DNA from: Bog-473 sp963783965
GTDB lineage: Bacteria; Actinomycetota; Acidimicrobiia; Acidimicrobiales; RAAP-2
Direction: 5' to 3'
DNA: 64,000 bases
Assembly: GCA_963783965.1 (NCBI GenBank)
Contig: CAWAPQ010000014.1
Location: forward strand, 397,178-461,177
The notes under the pieces are model-generated. The model was not told the DNA's origin. It saw nothing but the letters and a program-made list of their open reading frames with translations, and ran no database searches. Shown here piece after piece: positions 45,362 through 54,144 of the stretch (position 1 is its first letter; each line of letters opens with the position of its first letter). The position numbers and the translations under genes were made by a program.

Positions 45362-45933
45362 CGCCAGAATTCGAGGGACTGCACCATACGCGAGAGGAAG
45401 CCCCCCGACGACGCCGACCCGGAAGACGTGTGCGAGCCGTCCACCCCCTGGTGCGACTGCGCTGCCGCGGGTGTCGCGCCTGGCGTCGTGGTCGTGGTGG
45501 TGACGCCACCCGGCGGGAGTTCCGGCGTCGCCGACGGGGTCACCGGGCCGTGCGATCCCGGGTCTCCGGCGTACGGCGTGCCGGCCGCAGTCGCCCCCGA
45601 GGGTGGCAGCACCTCGTAGGCCTGCTGGCCGGGGCTCACCAGCTGGTACTGCTCACGGGCGATGCGCCCGATCTCGCCGGCGTCGCTGAGGTTCTTGTTC
45701 TCCTGCGCCAGCGCCGAGTCCTGGGCGTGCAGCGCATTGAGCTCGGCCTCGGTGCCGTGCAGGTTGGAACGCTGGCTCAGCAGCGAACCGGCCGGGAACC
45801 AGGCGAAGAGGACGATGGTGGCGGCCACGATGGCCCCCACGAAGGCCAGCCGGGCGCGCCCGAGCGAGCCTTTCGCTCCTCCCGTCTTGGCGGCTCGGGG
45901 CCGCCGGGGACCCTTGCCCTTATCGGGCGCCAT
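45358..45933 (-). CDS. Septum formation initiator (FtsB/DivIC-like)
   Basis: A 191-residue single-pass membrane protein. A basic head of about 30 residues is followed by a membrane segment (LAFVGAIVAATIVLFAWF), a short coiled coil (TEAELNALHAQDSALAQEN), and the family signature IAREQYQLVSPGQQAYEVLPP. The tail is Pro/Thr/Ser rich. It belongs to the FtsB/DivIC group, which links the divisome proteins FtsQ and FtsL. ATG 45933 overlaps the end of eno by 14 bases; a longer upstream frame is antisense-like. Confidence 0.9.
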   Translation of the reverse strand: MAPDKGKGPRRPRAAKTGGAKGSLGRARLAFVGAIVAATIVLFAWFPAGSLLSQRSNLHGTEAELNALHAQDSALAQENKNLSDAGEIGRIAREQYQLVSPGQQAYEVLPPSGATAAGTPYAGDPGSHGPVTPSATPELPPGGVTTTTTTPGATPAAAQSHQGVDGSHTSSGSASSGGFLSRMVQSLEFWR

Positions 45934-47221
45934 GCCTGCCCCCACCGACGCCCGCGAGGGCCGCCAATCCCGGGAAGACCGCGGACTCGCCCAGATCCTC
46001 CTCAATCCTGAGGAGCTGGTTGTACTTGGCCACCCGGTCGGAGCGGGCCGGTGCGCCCGCCTTGAGCTGACCCGCGTTCACGGCCACCACCAGGTCAGCG
46101 ATCGTCGTGTCCTCGGTCTCCCCGGAGCGGTGCGAGATCACCGTGCCGTACGACGCCCCGTTGGCCAGCGCCACGGTGTCGAGCGTCTCGGTCAGAGTCC
46201 CGATCTGGTTCAGCTTCACAAGAATCGCGTTGGCCACCCCTTCACGGATGCCCCGTTCCAGGATTTCGGCGTTGGTGACGAAAATGTCGTCTCCGACCAG
46301 CTGCACCCGCCCGCCCAGCGCCTTCGTGCAGGCGGCCCAGCCGTCCCAGTCCTCCTCCGCCATGCCGTCCTCGATCGACACGATCGGGTAGCGGTCCACC
46401 AGCTCGACCCAGTAGTCGACCAGCTCCGCCGGGCTGAGGGTCCGGCCCTCCCCGGCGAGCACGTAGGCCCCGTCGTCCCAGAGTTCGCTCGTGGCCGGAT
46501 CGAGCGCCAGCGCGATCTCGTCGCCGGGCATCCGCCCCGAACGCTCGATCGCCTCGAGCAGCAGCTTCACTGCGTCCTCGTTCTGCGGGAGGTCGGGTGC
46601 GAAACCACCCTCGTCGCCTACCGCCGTCGACATGCCCCGCTCCGCCAGGAGTGTCCGCAACGCGTGGTAAGTCTCGGTGCCCCAGCGCAGGGCCTCGCTG
46701 AAGGAGGCCGCACCCACGGGCATGAGCATGAACTCCTGGAAGTCGACGGAGTTGTTGGCGTGGGCGCCGCCGTTCAGCACATTGAGCATCGGTACCGGAA
46801 GCTCGTGGGCATTCGCTCCTCCGATGGAGCGGTACAGCGGGATCTCCAGGTCGTCCGCCACGGCCTTGGCACTCGCCAGTGAGACCGCCAACATCGCATT
46901 GGCGCCGAGCCGGGCCTTGTCCGGCGTGCCGTCCAGGTCGATCATGGTGTGGTCGACTGCACGCTGGTCGAGGGCGTCGAGCCCGCACACGGCATCGGCG
47001 ATCTCACCGTTGACGTTCGCCACCGCCTGCAGCACACCCTTGCCCGAGAAGCGCGCACCGCCGTCGCGCAGCTCCACCGCTTCACGGATGCCGGTCGAGG
47101 CGCCGGAGGGAGCGATGGCGCGGCCCCGTGCACCTGAATCGAGGAGCACCTCGGCTTCGACGGTCGGGTTGCCGCGGGAGTCGAGAACCTCGCGCCCGAT
47201 CACGTGCTCAATGCTGCTCAC
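45920..47221 (-). CDS. eno: Enolase
   Basis: A 433-residue phosphopyruvate hydratase, normal length. Signatures: REVLDSRGNPTVEAEV at the start, AIAPSGASTG, SVGDEGGFAP-type TAVGDEGGFAPDLP with the catalytic glutamate, the metal ligands in SIEDGMAEEDW and LVGDDIFVTN, and SHRSGETEDTTIADL. It converts 2-phosphoglycerate to phosphoenolpyruvate, also the donor for actinobacterial F420. GTG 47221 is chosen because AAGGAGAG lies directly upstream; the longer open frame is leader. Confidence 0.97.
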   Translation of the reverse strand: MSSIEHVIGREVLDSRGNPTVEAEVLLDSGARGRAIAPSGASTGIREAVELRDGGARFSGKGVLQAVANVNGEIADAVCGLDALDQRAVDHTMIDLDGTPDKARLGANAMLAVSLASAKAVADDLEIPLYRSIGGANAHELPVPMLNVLNGGAHANNSVDFQEFMLMPVGAASFSEALRWGTETYHALRTLLAERGMSTAVGDEGGFAPDLPQNEDAVKLLLEAIERSGRMPGDEIALALDPATSELWDDGAYVLAGEGRTLSPAELVDYWVELVDRYPIVSIEDGMAEEDWDGWAACTKALGGRVQLVGDDIFVTNAEILERGIREGVANAILVKLNQIGTLTETLDTVALANGASYGTVISHRSGETEDTTIADLVVAVNAGQLKAGAPARSDRVAKYNQLLRIEEDLGESAVFPGLAALAGVGGGRHGAR

Positions 47222-47235
47222 GACATCTCTCCTTG

Positions 47236-47258
47236 GGTGTCTCCCCTGGTGGGACACC
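47236..47258 (-). promoter_or_regulatory. Hairpin in eno leader
   Basis: GGTGTC (47236-47241) pairs with GACACC (47253-47258), with further CCC/GGG pairing inside. It sits between mazG and eno, immediately upstream of the eno ribosome site, and could affect translation or mark mRNA processing. Confidence 0.35.
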
Positions 47259-47269
47259 GGGGCACAACG

Positions 47270-48724
47270 TTAGCGCTTGCCCACCCGGTCTTCGGGGACG
47301 CCCTCGGCGGTGAGGATGTCGACGCGCAACGAGAGCACCCGGTCACGCAGCGCCTGTTCCGCGTCCACGCCGAGCCGCTGGGACAGGTTCGCCACCGCGA
47401 AGAGCAGCTCCCCCAATGCGGCCTGCATGTGGCCGCCGTCACCTGCCAGTGGATCGTCGGCCCGCGGATCGGTGTCCTCGGCGCGCCGGGTCATCGCCGC
47501 CAGCGTCTGCGCCGTCTGCTCGGCACTCGTGGCGTCCGGCTCCAGGCCGACGGCGCGTGCCTTGCGCGCCAGCTTGGTCGCGAGCATGAGCGCGGGAAGG
47601 TCCGCTGGAATACCCTCCGTCACGCTGGTGCGCCCCTTCTCGCTTTTCTTGATCGCCTCCCAATTGCTGACGACCTCTTCCGCACCGTCGACATCGACGT
47701 CGGCGAACACGTGGGGGTGTCGGTGCACCAGCTTGTCGTGCACCCCGCGCGCCACGTCGGCCAGATCGAACTGCCCTGCCTCCTCCGCCAGGCGGGAGTG
47801 GAAGACGATCTGGAAGAGCAGATCGCCCAACTCCTCTTGCAGGTGCGAGTACGCATCGGCATCGGCATCGGCATCGGCCTTTCTACGGGTCAGGGCGCTC
47901 AGCGCGTCCAGCACCTCGTAGCTCTCCTCAATGAGATGGGGCATAAGCGACGTGTGGGTCTGGGCCGAGTCCCACGGACAACGGGCGCGCAGCGTATCCA
48001 TGAGGGCCACGAGGCGGGCCACCTCATGGCCGGCGGTACGGCTCCCGCCCGGGGCGACGGCGGGCACGAACAGGGAGGTGAGGTGGTCGGGCTCCACCGT
48101 GCGGTCCAGCTCCCACCAGTCGACCGTCAGCACCGCCTCGTCCTCGAGCCCGAGATGGTGCAGGAGCACCGGCCGGGGCGGCTCATGGCCGTCGTCGGGA
48201 AGGGCCAGCTTGACCTCGGAGAGCAGGTGGCGCGACCAGCACTGGGCCACCAGGAACGGGCCACCCTCCCCTGCCATTGCGGCATCGAAGGCGGTGGCGT
48301 CGACCAGTCGGACCCCTTCGGCTACGGGGTCGAGTCCCAGTGCCACCCATGCCAGGTCCAAGAAGGAGAGCGCAGGTACGACCGTCACGTCGACCCGGCC
48401 GTCGGCCCGCAGCAGGTCGACGGTGCGCTCGGCCACCAGCGGCGAGCCTGGCACGGCGTAGACCACGCCGGAGGCCGTCCGGAGCGCGGCCGCGACGATT
48501 GCCTCGACGATGCCCTCGTAGACCTCCTCGAAGGTCGCGGCCGCCTCGTACAGGCCGTCAAAGGCGGGCAGACGCTCGAAGCCGGCGGCCGCCGGGTGGC
48601 GCGCCGTCCGCAGGAAGGCCCGTCCATCGGCGTTGGCCTCCGCCAGCAGCGTGGCGGCGGCGTTGCCCATCAGGTCGGTGCCGGCCGGACCGAGGCCCAC
48701 CACCGTGACGTGGGGGCGCGGCAC
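47270..48724 (-). CDS. mazG: MazG nucleotide pyrophosphohydrolase fused to tetrapyrrole-methylase domain
   Basis: A 484-residue two-domain protein of the YabN type. Residues 1-210 are a tetrapyrrole methylase-like domain (VTVVGLGPAGTDL, VVYAVPGSPLVAERT). Residues 230-484 are MazG with MDTLRARCPWDSAQTH, HLIEESYEVLDAL and EELGDLLFQIVFHSRLAEE, whose EExxE/ExxD residues bind magnesium. MazG hydrolyses NTPs to NMPs, cleansing abnormal nucleotides. An (Ala-Asp)n stretch near residue 285 comes from a hexanucleotide repeat. GTG 48724 follows the stop of the PpiC-like gene by two bases; the long open frame further upstream is out-of-frame shadow. Confidence 0.93.
   Translation of the reverse strand: MPRPHVTVVGLGPAGTDLMGNAAATLLAEANADGRAFLRTARHPAAAGFERLPAFDGLYEAAATFEEVYEGIVEAIVAAALRTASGVVYAVPGSPLVAERTVDLLRADGRVDVTVVPALSFLDLAWVALGLDPVAEGVRLVDATAFDAAMAGEGGPFLVAQCWSRHLLSEVKLALPDDGHEPPRPVLLHHLGLEDEAVLTVDWWELDRTVEPDHLTSLFVPAVAPGGSRTAGHEVARLVALMDTLRARCPWDSAQTHTSLMPHLIEESYEVLDALSALTRRKADADADADAYSHLQEELGDLLFQIVFHSRLAEEAGQFDLADVARGVHDKLVHRHPHVFADVDVDGAEEVVSNWEAIKKSEKGRTSVTEGIPADLPALMLATKLARKARAVGLEPDATSAEQTAQTLAAMTRRAEDTDPRADDPLAGDGGHMQAALGELLFAVANLSQRLGVDAEQALRDRVLSLRVDILTAEGVPEDRVGKR
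47853..47876. repeat. GCATCG hexanucleotide repeat, four copies, inside mazG
   Basis: Four perfect tandem copies of GCATCG, read on the coding strand as alternating Ala-Asp codons. It lies in a non-conserved part of MazG and may vary in length between strains without loss of frame. Confidence 0.8.
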
Positions 48725-48726
48725 GC

Positions 48727-49911
48727 TCAGCCGCTGGATGGGATGGACGAACCAGTGCCCGACGCCGCACCCGACGCCGACGCCGGTGCAGCGCGGCCCA
48801 CGTTGGCCGCAGCGTTGAGCACGTCGGTCGGTTCCGGCGAGAGCGGTGTCAGCACGGCGGCGTTCACGGGCACCCACACGCCGTACTGCGGGTTCACACT
48901 CACCGAGGAGCGACGCTCGTCGGAGGTGAGCAGCTTTTGCGTCGCTGCCGCGCCCGCCTGCTGCACGGCGTTGGCCACGTCCGCCTTCGCCGTGCCGTAT
49001 GGCGTGGGTGTGCGCGACGTGATCTGCAACAGAAGGTAGGTGCCGTTGTCGTTGATCGGCGGCGACACAGCCCCGGTCGCCAGGCTCTTGAGATTGGCGT
49101 CCGCCGGCAACGCCGACTCCAACTCGGTCAGCACGTGGCAGCCCTGGTCGCCGCCGCCGCTGCTGGCTGTGTTCGACGCCACGGTGGCGAACGGGGTGCC
49201 GCCGAGGACTTGGAGCGCCGCAGCCTGTGCCGCGCTCTCGCTGGAGAAGACGGCGGCGCTGACGCAGGCCGTGTCGAACTCGGCCCTGTGCGCTGTGTAA
49301 TAACGCTCCAGGTCGGCCTGGGTCGAGCCCACCCCCGCCAGGTCCTCCTGCAGCACCGTGGCTGTGGCCACGAACTGCACCTGTTCGTCCACGAACGAGG
49401 CCGGCAGCGTGCTCAGGACCTGCTGCCCCGTCAGCGCCTGGCCCGTGAGGCTGCAGCCGTAGCGCACGTCCTGGCCCTGCTGGGTCTGCAGGATCTGCGA
49501 CATGACGCTCGAGATCTGTTGGGTCAGATTGGCGCGGGCTGTCGTCAGATCGGCCTGGGTCACCACGACGTTGCGCTCGTCGGCCAACTGCAGCACCAGC
49601 TGGTGGCCGATCTTCGTCTCCAGGTAGTTGGCCGTGAAGCCGGTGGTGGCGGTCGGGTGGTCCCCGACGTCCTGGCCTGTGCCGGCGCCGACAACGGACG
49701 GCAGCTGCTCGGTCCCCTGCGAGGACAGGTAAGCCTGGGAGTTGAGGTAGCACTGGTACGACGCGCTGCCGGCTATGGCGTTCACGTCCGCATTGAGGTC
49801 CTGCTGGCTTATGTCGGTGCCGTTGACGGTGGCCGCATTCGACGGCACCGCGAACGCCGCCCAGGCGAGGCCGCCGGCCAGCACGATGAGGAGGGCGATG
49901 AGTCGCTTCAC
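48727..49911 (-). CDS. SurA/PpiC-like exported peptidyl-prolyl isomerase
   Basis: A 394-residue exported protein. Signal/anchor: KRLIALLIVLAGGLAWAAFA. Then a SurA N-terminal-type part (ATVNGTDISQQDLNADVNA) and a region laid out like a parvulin domain (LERYYTAHRAEFDTACVSAAVF, AAALQVLGGTPFATVASNTA, ALPADANLKSLATGAVSPPI). The rotamase motif is only weakly conserved, so it may be chaperone rather than isomerase. It occupies the place of the lipoprotein LpqU/PrsA-like gene near mazG-mfd in other actinobacteria. GTG 49911 is the start. Confidence 0.8.
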   Translation of the reverse strand: MKRLIALLIVLAGGLAWAAFAVPSNAATVNGTDISQQDLNADVNAIAGSASYQCYLNSQAYLSSQGTEQLPSVVGAGTGQDVGDHPTATTGFTANYLETKIGHQLVLQLADERNVVVTQADLTTARANLTQQISSVMSQILQTQQGQDVRYGCSLTGQALTGQQVLSTLPASFVDEQVQFVATATVLQEDLAGVGSTQADLERYYTAHRAEFDTACVSAAVFSSESAAQAAALQVLGGTPFATVASNTASSGGGDQGCHVLTELESALPADANLKSLATGAVSPPINDNGTYLLLQITSRTPTPYGTAKADVANAVQQAGAAATQKLLTSDERRSSVSVNPQYGVWVPVNAAVLTPLSPEPTDVLNAAANVGRAAPASASGAASGTGSSIPSSG

Positions 49912-49923
49912 GCGCCGCGCACT

Positions 49924-52900
49924 CTACAAGGTGTCCCCGGTGGGACTCACATCGGCCGGCGGGAGCAACTCTTCGATCAGGCCGCGCACGCTGTCGGATG
50001 CGGAATCCCCGTTGGTGATCGGAACCAGCAGCTGAGCCAGGTCTTCTCGATACGTCGCCCCCGGGACCAAGCGACGCAGGCGTACCTGTGCGCTGGCCGG
50101 TAGCGCCACCGGGGAGACCCGTACCGTCGGCGGGCGCCCGGCGGGCGCCCGCACCGAGCTCATGACGATTTCGCTGATGCCGCGCACCAGGGCGCTGGCC
50201 CGGAGCCGCGCCAGAGCCAGGAGGCCGTCGGCGGCGACCGGGAGGGGGCCGTAGCGGTCCACCCACTCGGCGCCGATGTCGTCTACGTCAGCCAGGGAGG
50301 TCGCAGCGGCCAGGCGGCGGTATGCCTCCAGGCGGGCGTCCTCGGCCGCGACGTAATCCTTGGGCAGGTGGGCGTCGCCCGGCACGTCGATGGAGACGGT
50401 GGACGGAGTCGGTCTGGGCTCGCCGCGGGCCTCCGCCACCGCCTCGGCCACCAACTGCACGTAGAGGTCGTAGCCGACCGCGGCGATGTGCCCCGACTGG
50501 TCCGAGCCCAACAGGTTGCCCGCCCCCCGGATCTCGAGGTCGCGCATGGCGATCTTGAAACCCGAGCCCAACTCGGTGTGCTCCCCGATCGTCCGCAACC
50601 GCTCGTAGGCCTGCTCGGAGAGGATCCGATCGGCCGGGTGGAACAGGTAGGCGTAAGCCCGCTGGCCGCTGCGGCCGACCCGGCCCCGGATCTGGTGCAG
50701 CTGGCCCAGCCCCAGCAGGTCCGCTCGGTCCACAATCAATGTGTTGACCGAGGGCATGTCGATCCCCGACTCAATGATGGTCGTGCAGACCAGCACGTCA
50801 TAGCGCCGCTCCCAGAAGTCGAGCACGACGGTCTCGAGGCTCCCCTCGTCCATCTGCCCGTGCGCCACCGCCACCCTGGCCTCAGGCACCATCCCCCGGA
50901 TGTCGCGGGCGACCCGGTCGATGTCCGACACCCGGTTGTGCACGTAGAACGCCTGCCCCTCGCGCAGCATCTCGCGTCGCAACGCTTCGCTGATGGCCGA
51001 GGGATCGTGCTCCCCGACATAGGTGAGGATCGGCCGGCGGTCGGCCGGCGGGGTGTTGACCATGGAGAGGTCGCGGATGCCCGTGAGCGCCATCTCCAGC
51101 GTGCGCGGGATGGGGCTGGCCGTCAGGGTGAGCACGTCGACGCCCTCGGCCATGCGCTTCACGGCCTCCTTGTGCGTCACACCGAAGCGCTGCTCTTCGT
51201 CGACCACCAATATGCCGAGGTCCTTGAACAGCACGTCCTGGGCCAGCAGGCGGTGGGTGCCGACGACGACGTCGACGCTCCCGTCGGCCAGCCCCTGCAC
51301 CACCTGGCGCTGTTGGGCCGGCGAGAGGAACCGGCTGAGCAGCTCCACCCGGACCGGGTACGGCGCGAAGCGGTCGGCGAAGGTCTGCGCGTGCTGGCTG
51401 GCCAGCAGCGTGGTCGGGGCCAGCACCGCGGCCTGTGTCCCCTCCTGCACCGCCTTGAACGCGGCGCGCACCGCGACCTCGGTCTTGCCGAAGCCCACAT
51501 CACCGCACACCAGGCGGTCCATCGGCCGCGGTTCTTCCATGTCCGCCTTGACGTCGGCGATGGCCTTCAGCTGGTCCTCGGTTTCCACGAACCCGAAGGA
51601 CGCCTCCATCTCGGTCTGCCACGGGGTATCGGGGCCGAACGCCCTGCCCTCGACGGCCAGGCGGCGGCGATAGAGCTCCACCAGCTCTGCCGCCACCTCG
51701 CTGGCCGCGGCCCGGGCCTTGGCCCGGGTGCGCTGCCAATCGGCCCCGCCCATCCTCGAGAGCGTCGGGGACTCGCCACCGCTGTAGGGGGTGATGGCCT
51801 CAATCTGCTCGACCGGAAGGTAGAGGCGGTCCGAACCCCGATACTGCAGGATCAGGTAGTCGCGGGTGGTTCCCCCCATCGTCCTCGTCGTCACGCCCTC
51901 GAAGCGCGCCACCCCGTGCTGGCGGTGTACGACGAAGCTCCCGGCCTCCAGGTCGTCGAAGAATCCGTCCGCCGCCCGTGCCCGAGGGCGGGCCCGTCGG
52001 TGCGGCACCCGGCGGCCGGTGACGTCGGTCTCCGAGAGCACCGCCACCTTGGCCTCGGGCAGGATGAACCCGCTGGTCAACGGGGCCGCCACCACGCAGA
52101 CCCCCGCGCCGCCCGGCGCCGCCGCCAGCACCGGGGCGTGCACGCCCTCGGCGGCCAGAGCAGCGGAGAGCCGCCCGGCCCCCGCCACCGTGGCGGCGCA
52201 GAGCGTGACCGCGTAGCCCTGGCCCACCAAGGCCGTGACCCCACTGGCCAGCCGGGTTGGGTCTCCCGCCACCGGATCGAAGCGGCGCACCGTGAGCGCG
52301 GCGGTGTCGGGACCCTCCGGCACGGGCGGCAGAGAGGTGACGCCGGCAGCGCTCTCACTGAGCAGGCGCTCGAACGGCACATGCAGGCGCGGGAAGCTCT
52401 CCTCGTCTCCCTCCTTGGCCCCCCAGGTCGCTGCCAGCGTCTCGGCCAGCGCGGCTTCCTCGTCCAGGAGCTGGACGCCGCGGTCGCGGATCCGACGCGG
52501 CTCGACCAGCACCACCTGCGCCCCGGCGGGCAGCAGGTCCGGCATCACCCGCGCCGAGTCGTCGAGGAACGGGAGCCACGACTCCATGCCGTCGAACTGC
52601 TCACCTTCGGCCAGGTGCTCCCAGACCGGGGCGCCCCAGGGCCGTCGCGTCACCAGCGCCTCGGCGGCCTCGCGCAACCTCGGTGTGACGACGAGCTCGC
52701 GGCAGCCGTAGAGCGCCACCGCGCGCAGGTCGTGCGAGGATCGCTGGTCGCTGACGGAGAACGCGGTCAGCCGGTCGACCTCGTCGCCCCAGAGGTCGAT
52801 GCGGACCGGTACGTCCGCCGTGGAGGGGAAGACGTCGACGATGCCGCCGCGCACCGCGAACTCGCCGCGGTGCTCCACTTGGTGCTCGCGCCGGTAGCCC

Positions 52901-53517
52901 ATGGCCACCAGCGCCGGGAGGAGCTCGGCCACATCGACCTGTTGGCCCGGGCGGATGACGACGGGAGCCGTGCCTTCCACCGGGCCGAGCCGCTGCAGAA
53001 TGGCCCGCACAGGGGCGACGATGATCCGGGGTGGCGGCGGGAGGGCGGGGTCCGGCGTCCCGGTCAGCGCGTGCAGCACGGCGAGGCGGCGGCCCATCGT
53101 CTCCGTCTCGGGGCTGACGCGCTCGAACGGGAGCGTCTCCCAGGCCGGCAACACCGTGACCGGGCCCGCCAGCGCGCCGACCACCGGCCCCGTATCAGGC
53201 TCGGCGATCTCGTCGCTCTCGGGTGCGATCAGGCAGGACAGATCGTCGCCCAACCGCTCGGCGTCCAATCCGGTGGCGGTGACCACCAACAGCGGGCTGC
53301 GCTGGGTGAAAGCGGCGAGCGCCGCCGCCACGACCGCCTGCGCCGCCTCGGGTACGGCGACCGTGCCGTCGCCCGCGCCGATGAGCACCGCCAGAGCGGG
53401 GTCGCCCCGCAGGAGGAGCGGCACGGCAGCCAGGCTGCCGGCGGTGGCGGTGGCGGCGGTGGCGGGAGCGGCCGGCGCGTCAGCGTTCCGCACGGGAGTC
53501 AAAGGGTCGGTCGTCAT
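49924..53517 (-). CDS. mfd: Transcription-repair coupling factor Mfd
   Basis: A full-length 1197-residue Mfd. Order: UvrB-like N-terminal domains with an actinobacterial Ala-rich head, the RNA-polymerase-interacting CarD-like domain (GSFVVHRQHGVARFEGV), the SF2 translocase with Walker A GDVGFGKTEVAVRAAFK (about 670), DEEQRFGV (about 774), TLTASPIPRTLEMAL, the RecG-like motor RGRVGRSGQRAYAYL, and the C-terminal TRCF domain. It displaces stalled RNA polymerase and recruits the excision system. ATG 53517 lies three bases after the pth stop. Confidence 0.97.
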   Translation of the reverse strand: MTTDPLTPVRNADAPAAPATAATATAGSLAAVPLLLRGDPALAVLIGAGDGTVAVPEAAQAVVAAALAAFTQRSPLLVVTATGLDAERLGDDLSCLIAPESDEIAEPDTGPVVGALAGPVTVLPAWETLPFERVSPETETMGRRLAVLHALTGTPDPALPPPPRIIVAPVRAILQRLGPVEGTAPVVIRPGQQVDVAELLPALVAMGYRREHQVEHRGEFAVRGGIVDVFPSTADVPVRIDLWGDEVDRLTAFSVSDQRSSHDLRAVALYGCRELVVTPRLREAAEALVTRRPWGAPVWEHLAEGEQFDGMESWLPFLDDSARVMPDLLPAGAQVVLVEPRRIRDRGVQLLDEEAALAETLAATWGAKEGDEESFPRLHVPFERLLSESAAGVTSLPPVPEGPDTAALTVRRFDPVAGDPTRLASGVTALVGQGYAVTLCAATVAGAGRLSAALAAEGVHAPVLAAAPGGAGVCVVAAPLTSGFILPEAKVAVLSETDVTGRRVPHRRARPRARAADGFFDDLEAGSFVVHRQHGVARFEGVTTRTMGGTTRDYLILQYRGSDRLYLPVEQIEAITPYSGGESPTLSRMGGADWQRTRAKARAAASEVAAELVELYRRRLAVEGRAFGPDTPWQTEMEASFGFVETEDQLKAIADVKADMEEPRPMDRLVCGDVGFGKTEVAVRAAFKAVQEGTQAAVLAPTTLLASQHAQTFADRFAPYPVRVELLSRFLSPAQQRQVVQGLADGSVDVVVGTHRLLAQDVLFKDLGILVVDEEQRFGVTHKEAVKRMAEGVDVLTLTASPIPRTLEMALTGIRDLSMVNTPPADRRPILTYVGEHDPSAISEALRREMLREGQAFYVHNRVSDIDRVARDIRGMVPEARVAVAHGQMDEGSLETVVLDFWERRYDVLVCTTIIESGIDMPSVNTLIVDRADLLGLGQLHQIRGRVGRSGQRAYAYLFHPADRILSEQAYERLRTIGEHTELGSGFKIAMRDLEIRGAGNLLGSDQSGHIAAVGYDLYVQLVAEAVAEARGEPRPTPSTVSIDVPGDAHLPKDYVAAEDARLEAYRRLAAATSLADVDDIGAEWVDRYGPLPVAADGLLALARLRASALVRGISEIVMSSVRAPAGRPPTVRVSPVALPASAQVRLRRLVPGATYREDLAQLLVPITNGDSASDSVRGLIEELLPPADVSPTGDTL

Positions 53518-53520
53518 CGA

Positions 53521-54141
53521 TCAGGTCGGCAGCGAGTGGCACCACGCCATGGCGGCGTCGAGTCCGTCCGCCGCGATGCGCTCGACGGCGTCGGCCGCGA
53601 CCTGCACAGACTCGGCCAGGAGCTCGCGCACCGCTTTCGGCGGGCGGCGCAGCACGTGCGACGCGCCCTGGGCCGCGGTGGCGGGCTTGCCCACCCCGAT
53701 GCGCACCCGGAGGAAGTCCGAGGTGTGGAGATGCGACTGCACCGAGCGCAGGCCGTTGTGGCCGGCCAGGCCGCCACCCGCCTTCAGCCGCACCGTCCCC
53801 GGCGGGAGGTCGAGCTCGTCATGGACGATCACGATGGAGGCCGGCTCGTCGATCCCGAATCGCGTGGCCAACGAGCGTACGGCCGACCCCGAGTCGTTCA
53901 TGTAGGTGGTCGGGACGGCGAGCACCACCCTCTGGGCGGCCAAGGTCAGCACGGCCGCCCGCGCCTGGACGCCCTTCTCGGCCCGCAGCGACGCGCCGTG
54001 GCGAGACGCCAGCAACTCGACCGTGTCGGAACCGGCGTTGTGCAGGCTCCCGGCGAATTCCGCTCCCGGGTTTCCCAGTCCGACGACGAGCAGGTCCGCC
54101 GGAGTCCCCCGGTGCTCGGACCGGGCAAAAGGGCGGCGCAG
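53521..54141 (-). CDS. pth: Peptidyl-tRNA hydrolase, CTG start
   Basis: A Pth of about 206 residues. The essential parts are LLVVGLGNPGAEFAGSLHNAG (catalytic N and H; quoted only in part here), PTTYMNDSG, HDELDLPPG and GGGLAGHNGLRS. The first standard start in frame is TTG 54015, which would remove the active-site Asn and His. Upstream of it the frame is open to the rplY stop but has no ATG, GTG or TTG. The CTG at 54141, three bases after rplY, restores an N-terminus (RRPFARSEHRGTPADLLVV) of the family type; a CTG directly before LVVGLGNPG is the alternative. The enzyme frees peptides from prematurely dropped tRNAs. Confidence 0.88.
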   Translation of the reverse strand: MRRPFARSEHRGTPADLLVVGLGNPGAEFAGSLHNAGSDTVELLASRHGASLRAEKGVQARAAVLTLAAQRVVLAVPTTYMNDSGSAVRSLATRFGIDEPASIVIVHDELDLPPGTVRLKAGGGLAGHNGLRSVQSHLHTSDFLRVRIGVGKPATAAQGASHVLRRPPKAVRELLAESVQVAADAVERIAADGLDAAMAWCHSLPT

Positions 54142-54144
54142 GGC

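Noticed and set aside
48725..50266. Upstream extension of the mazG frame by about 500 codons
   Set aside because: It overlaps the PpiC-like gene and the end of mfd out of frame; MazG homology begins at GTG 48724.
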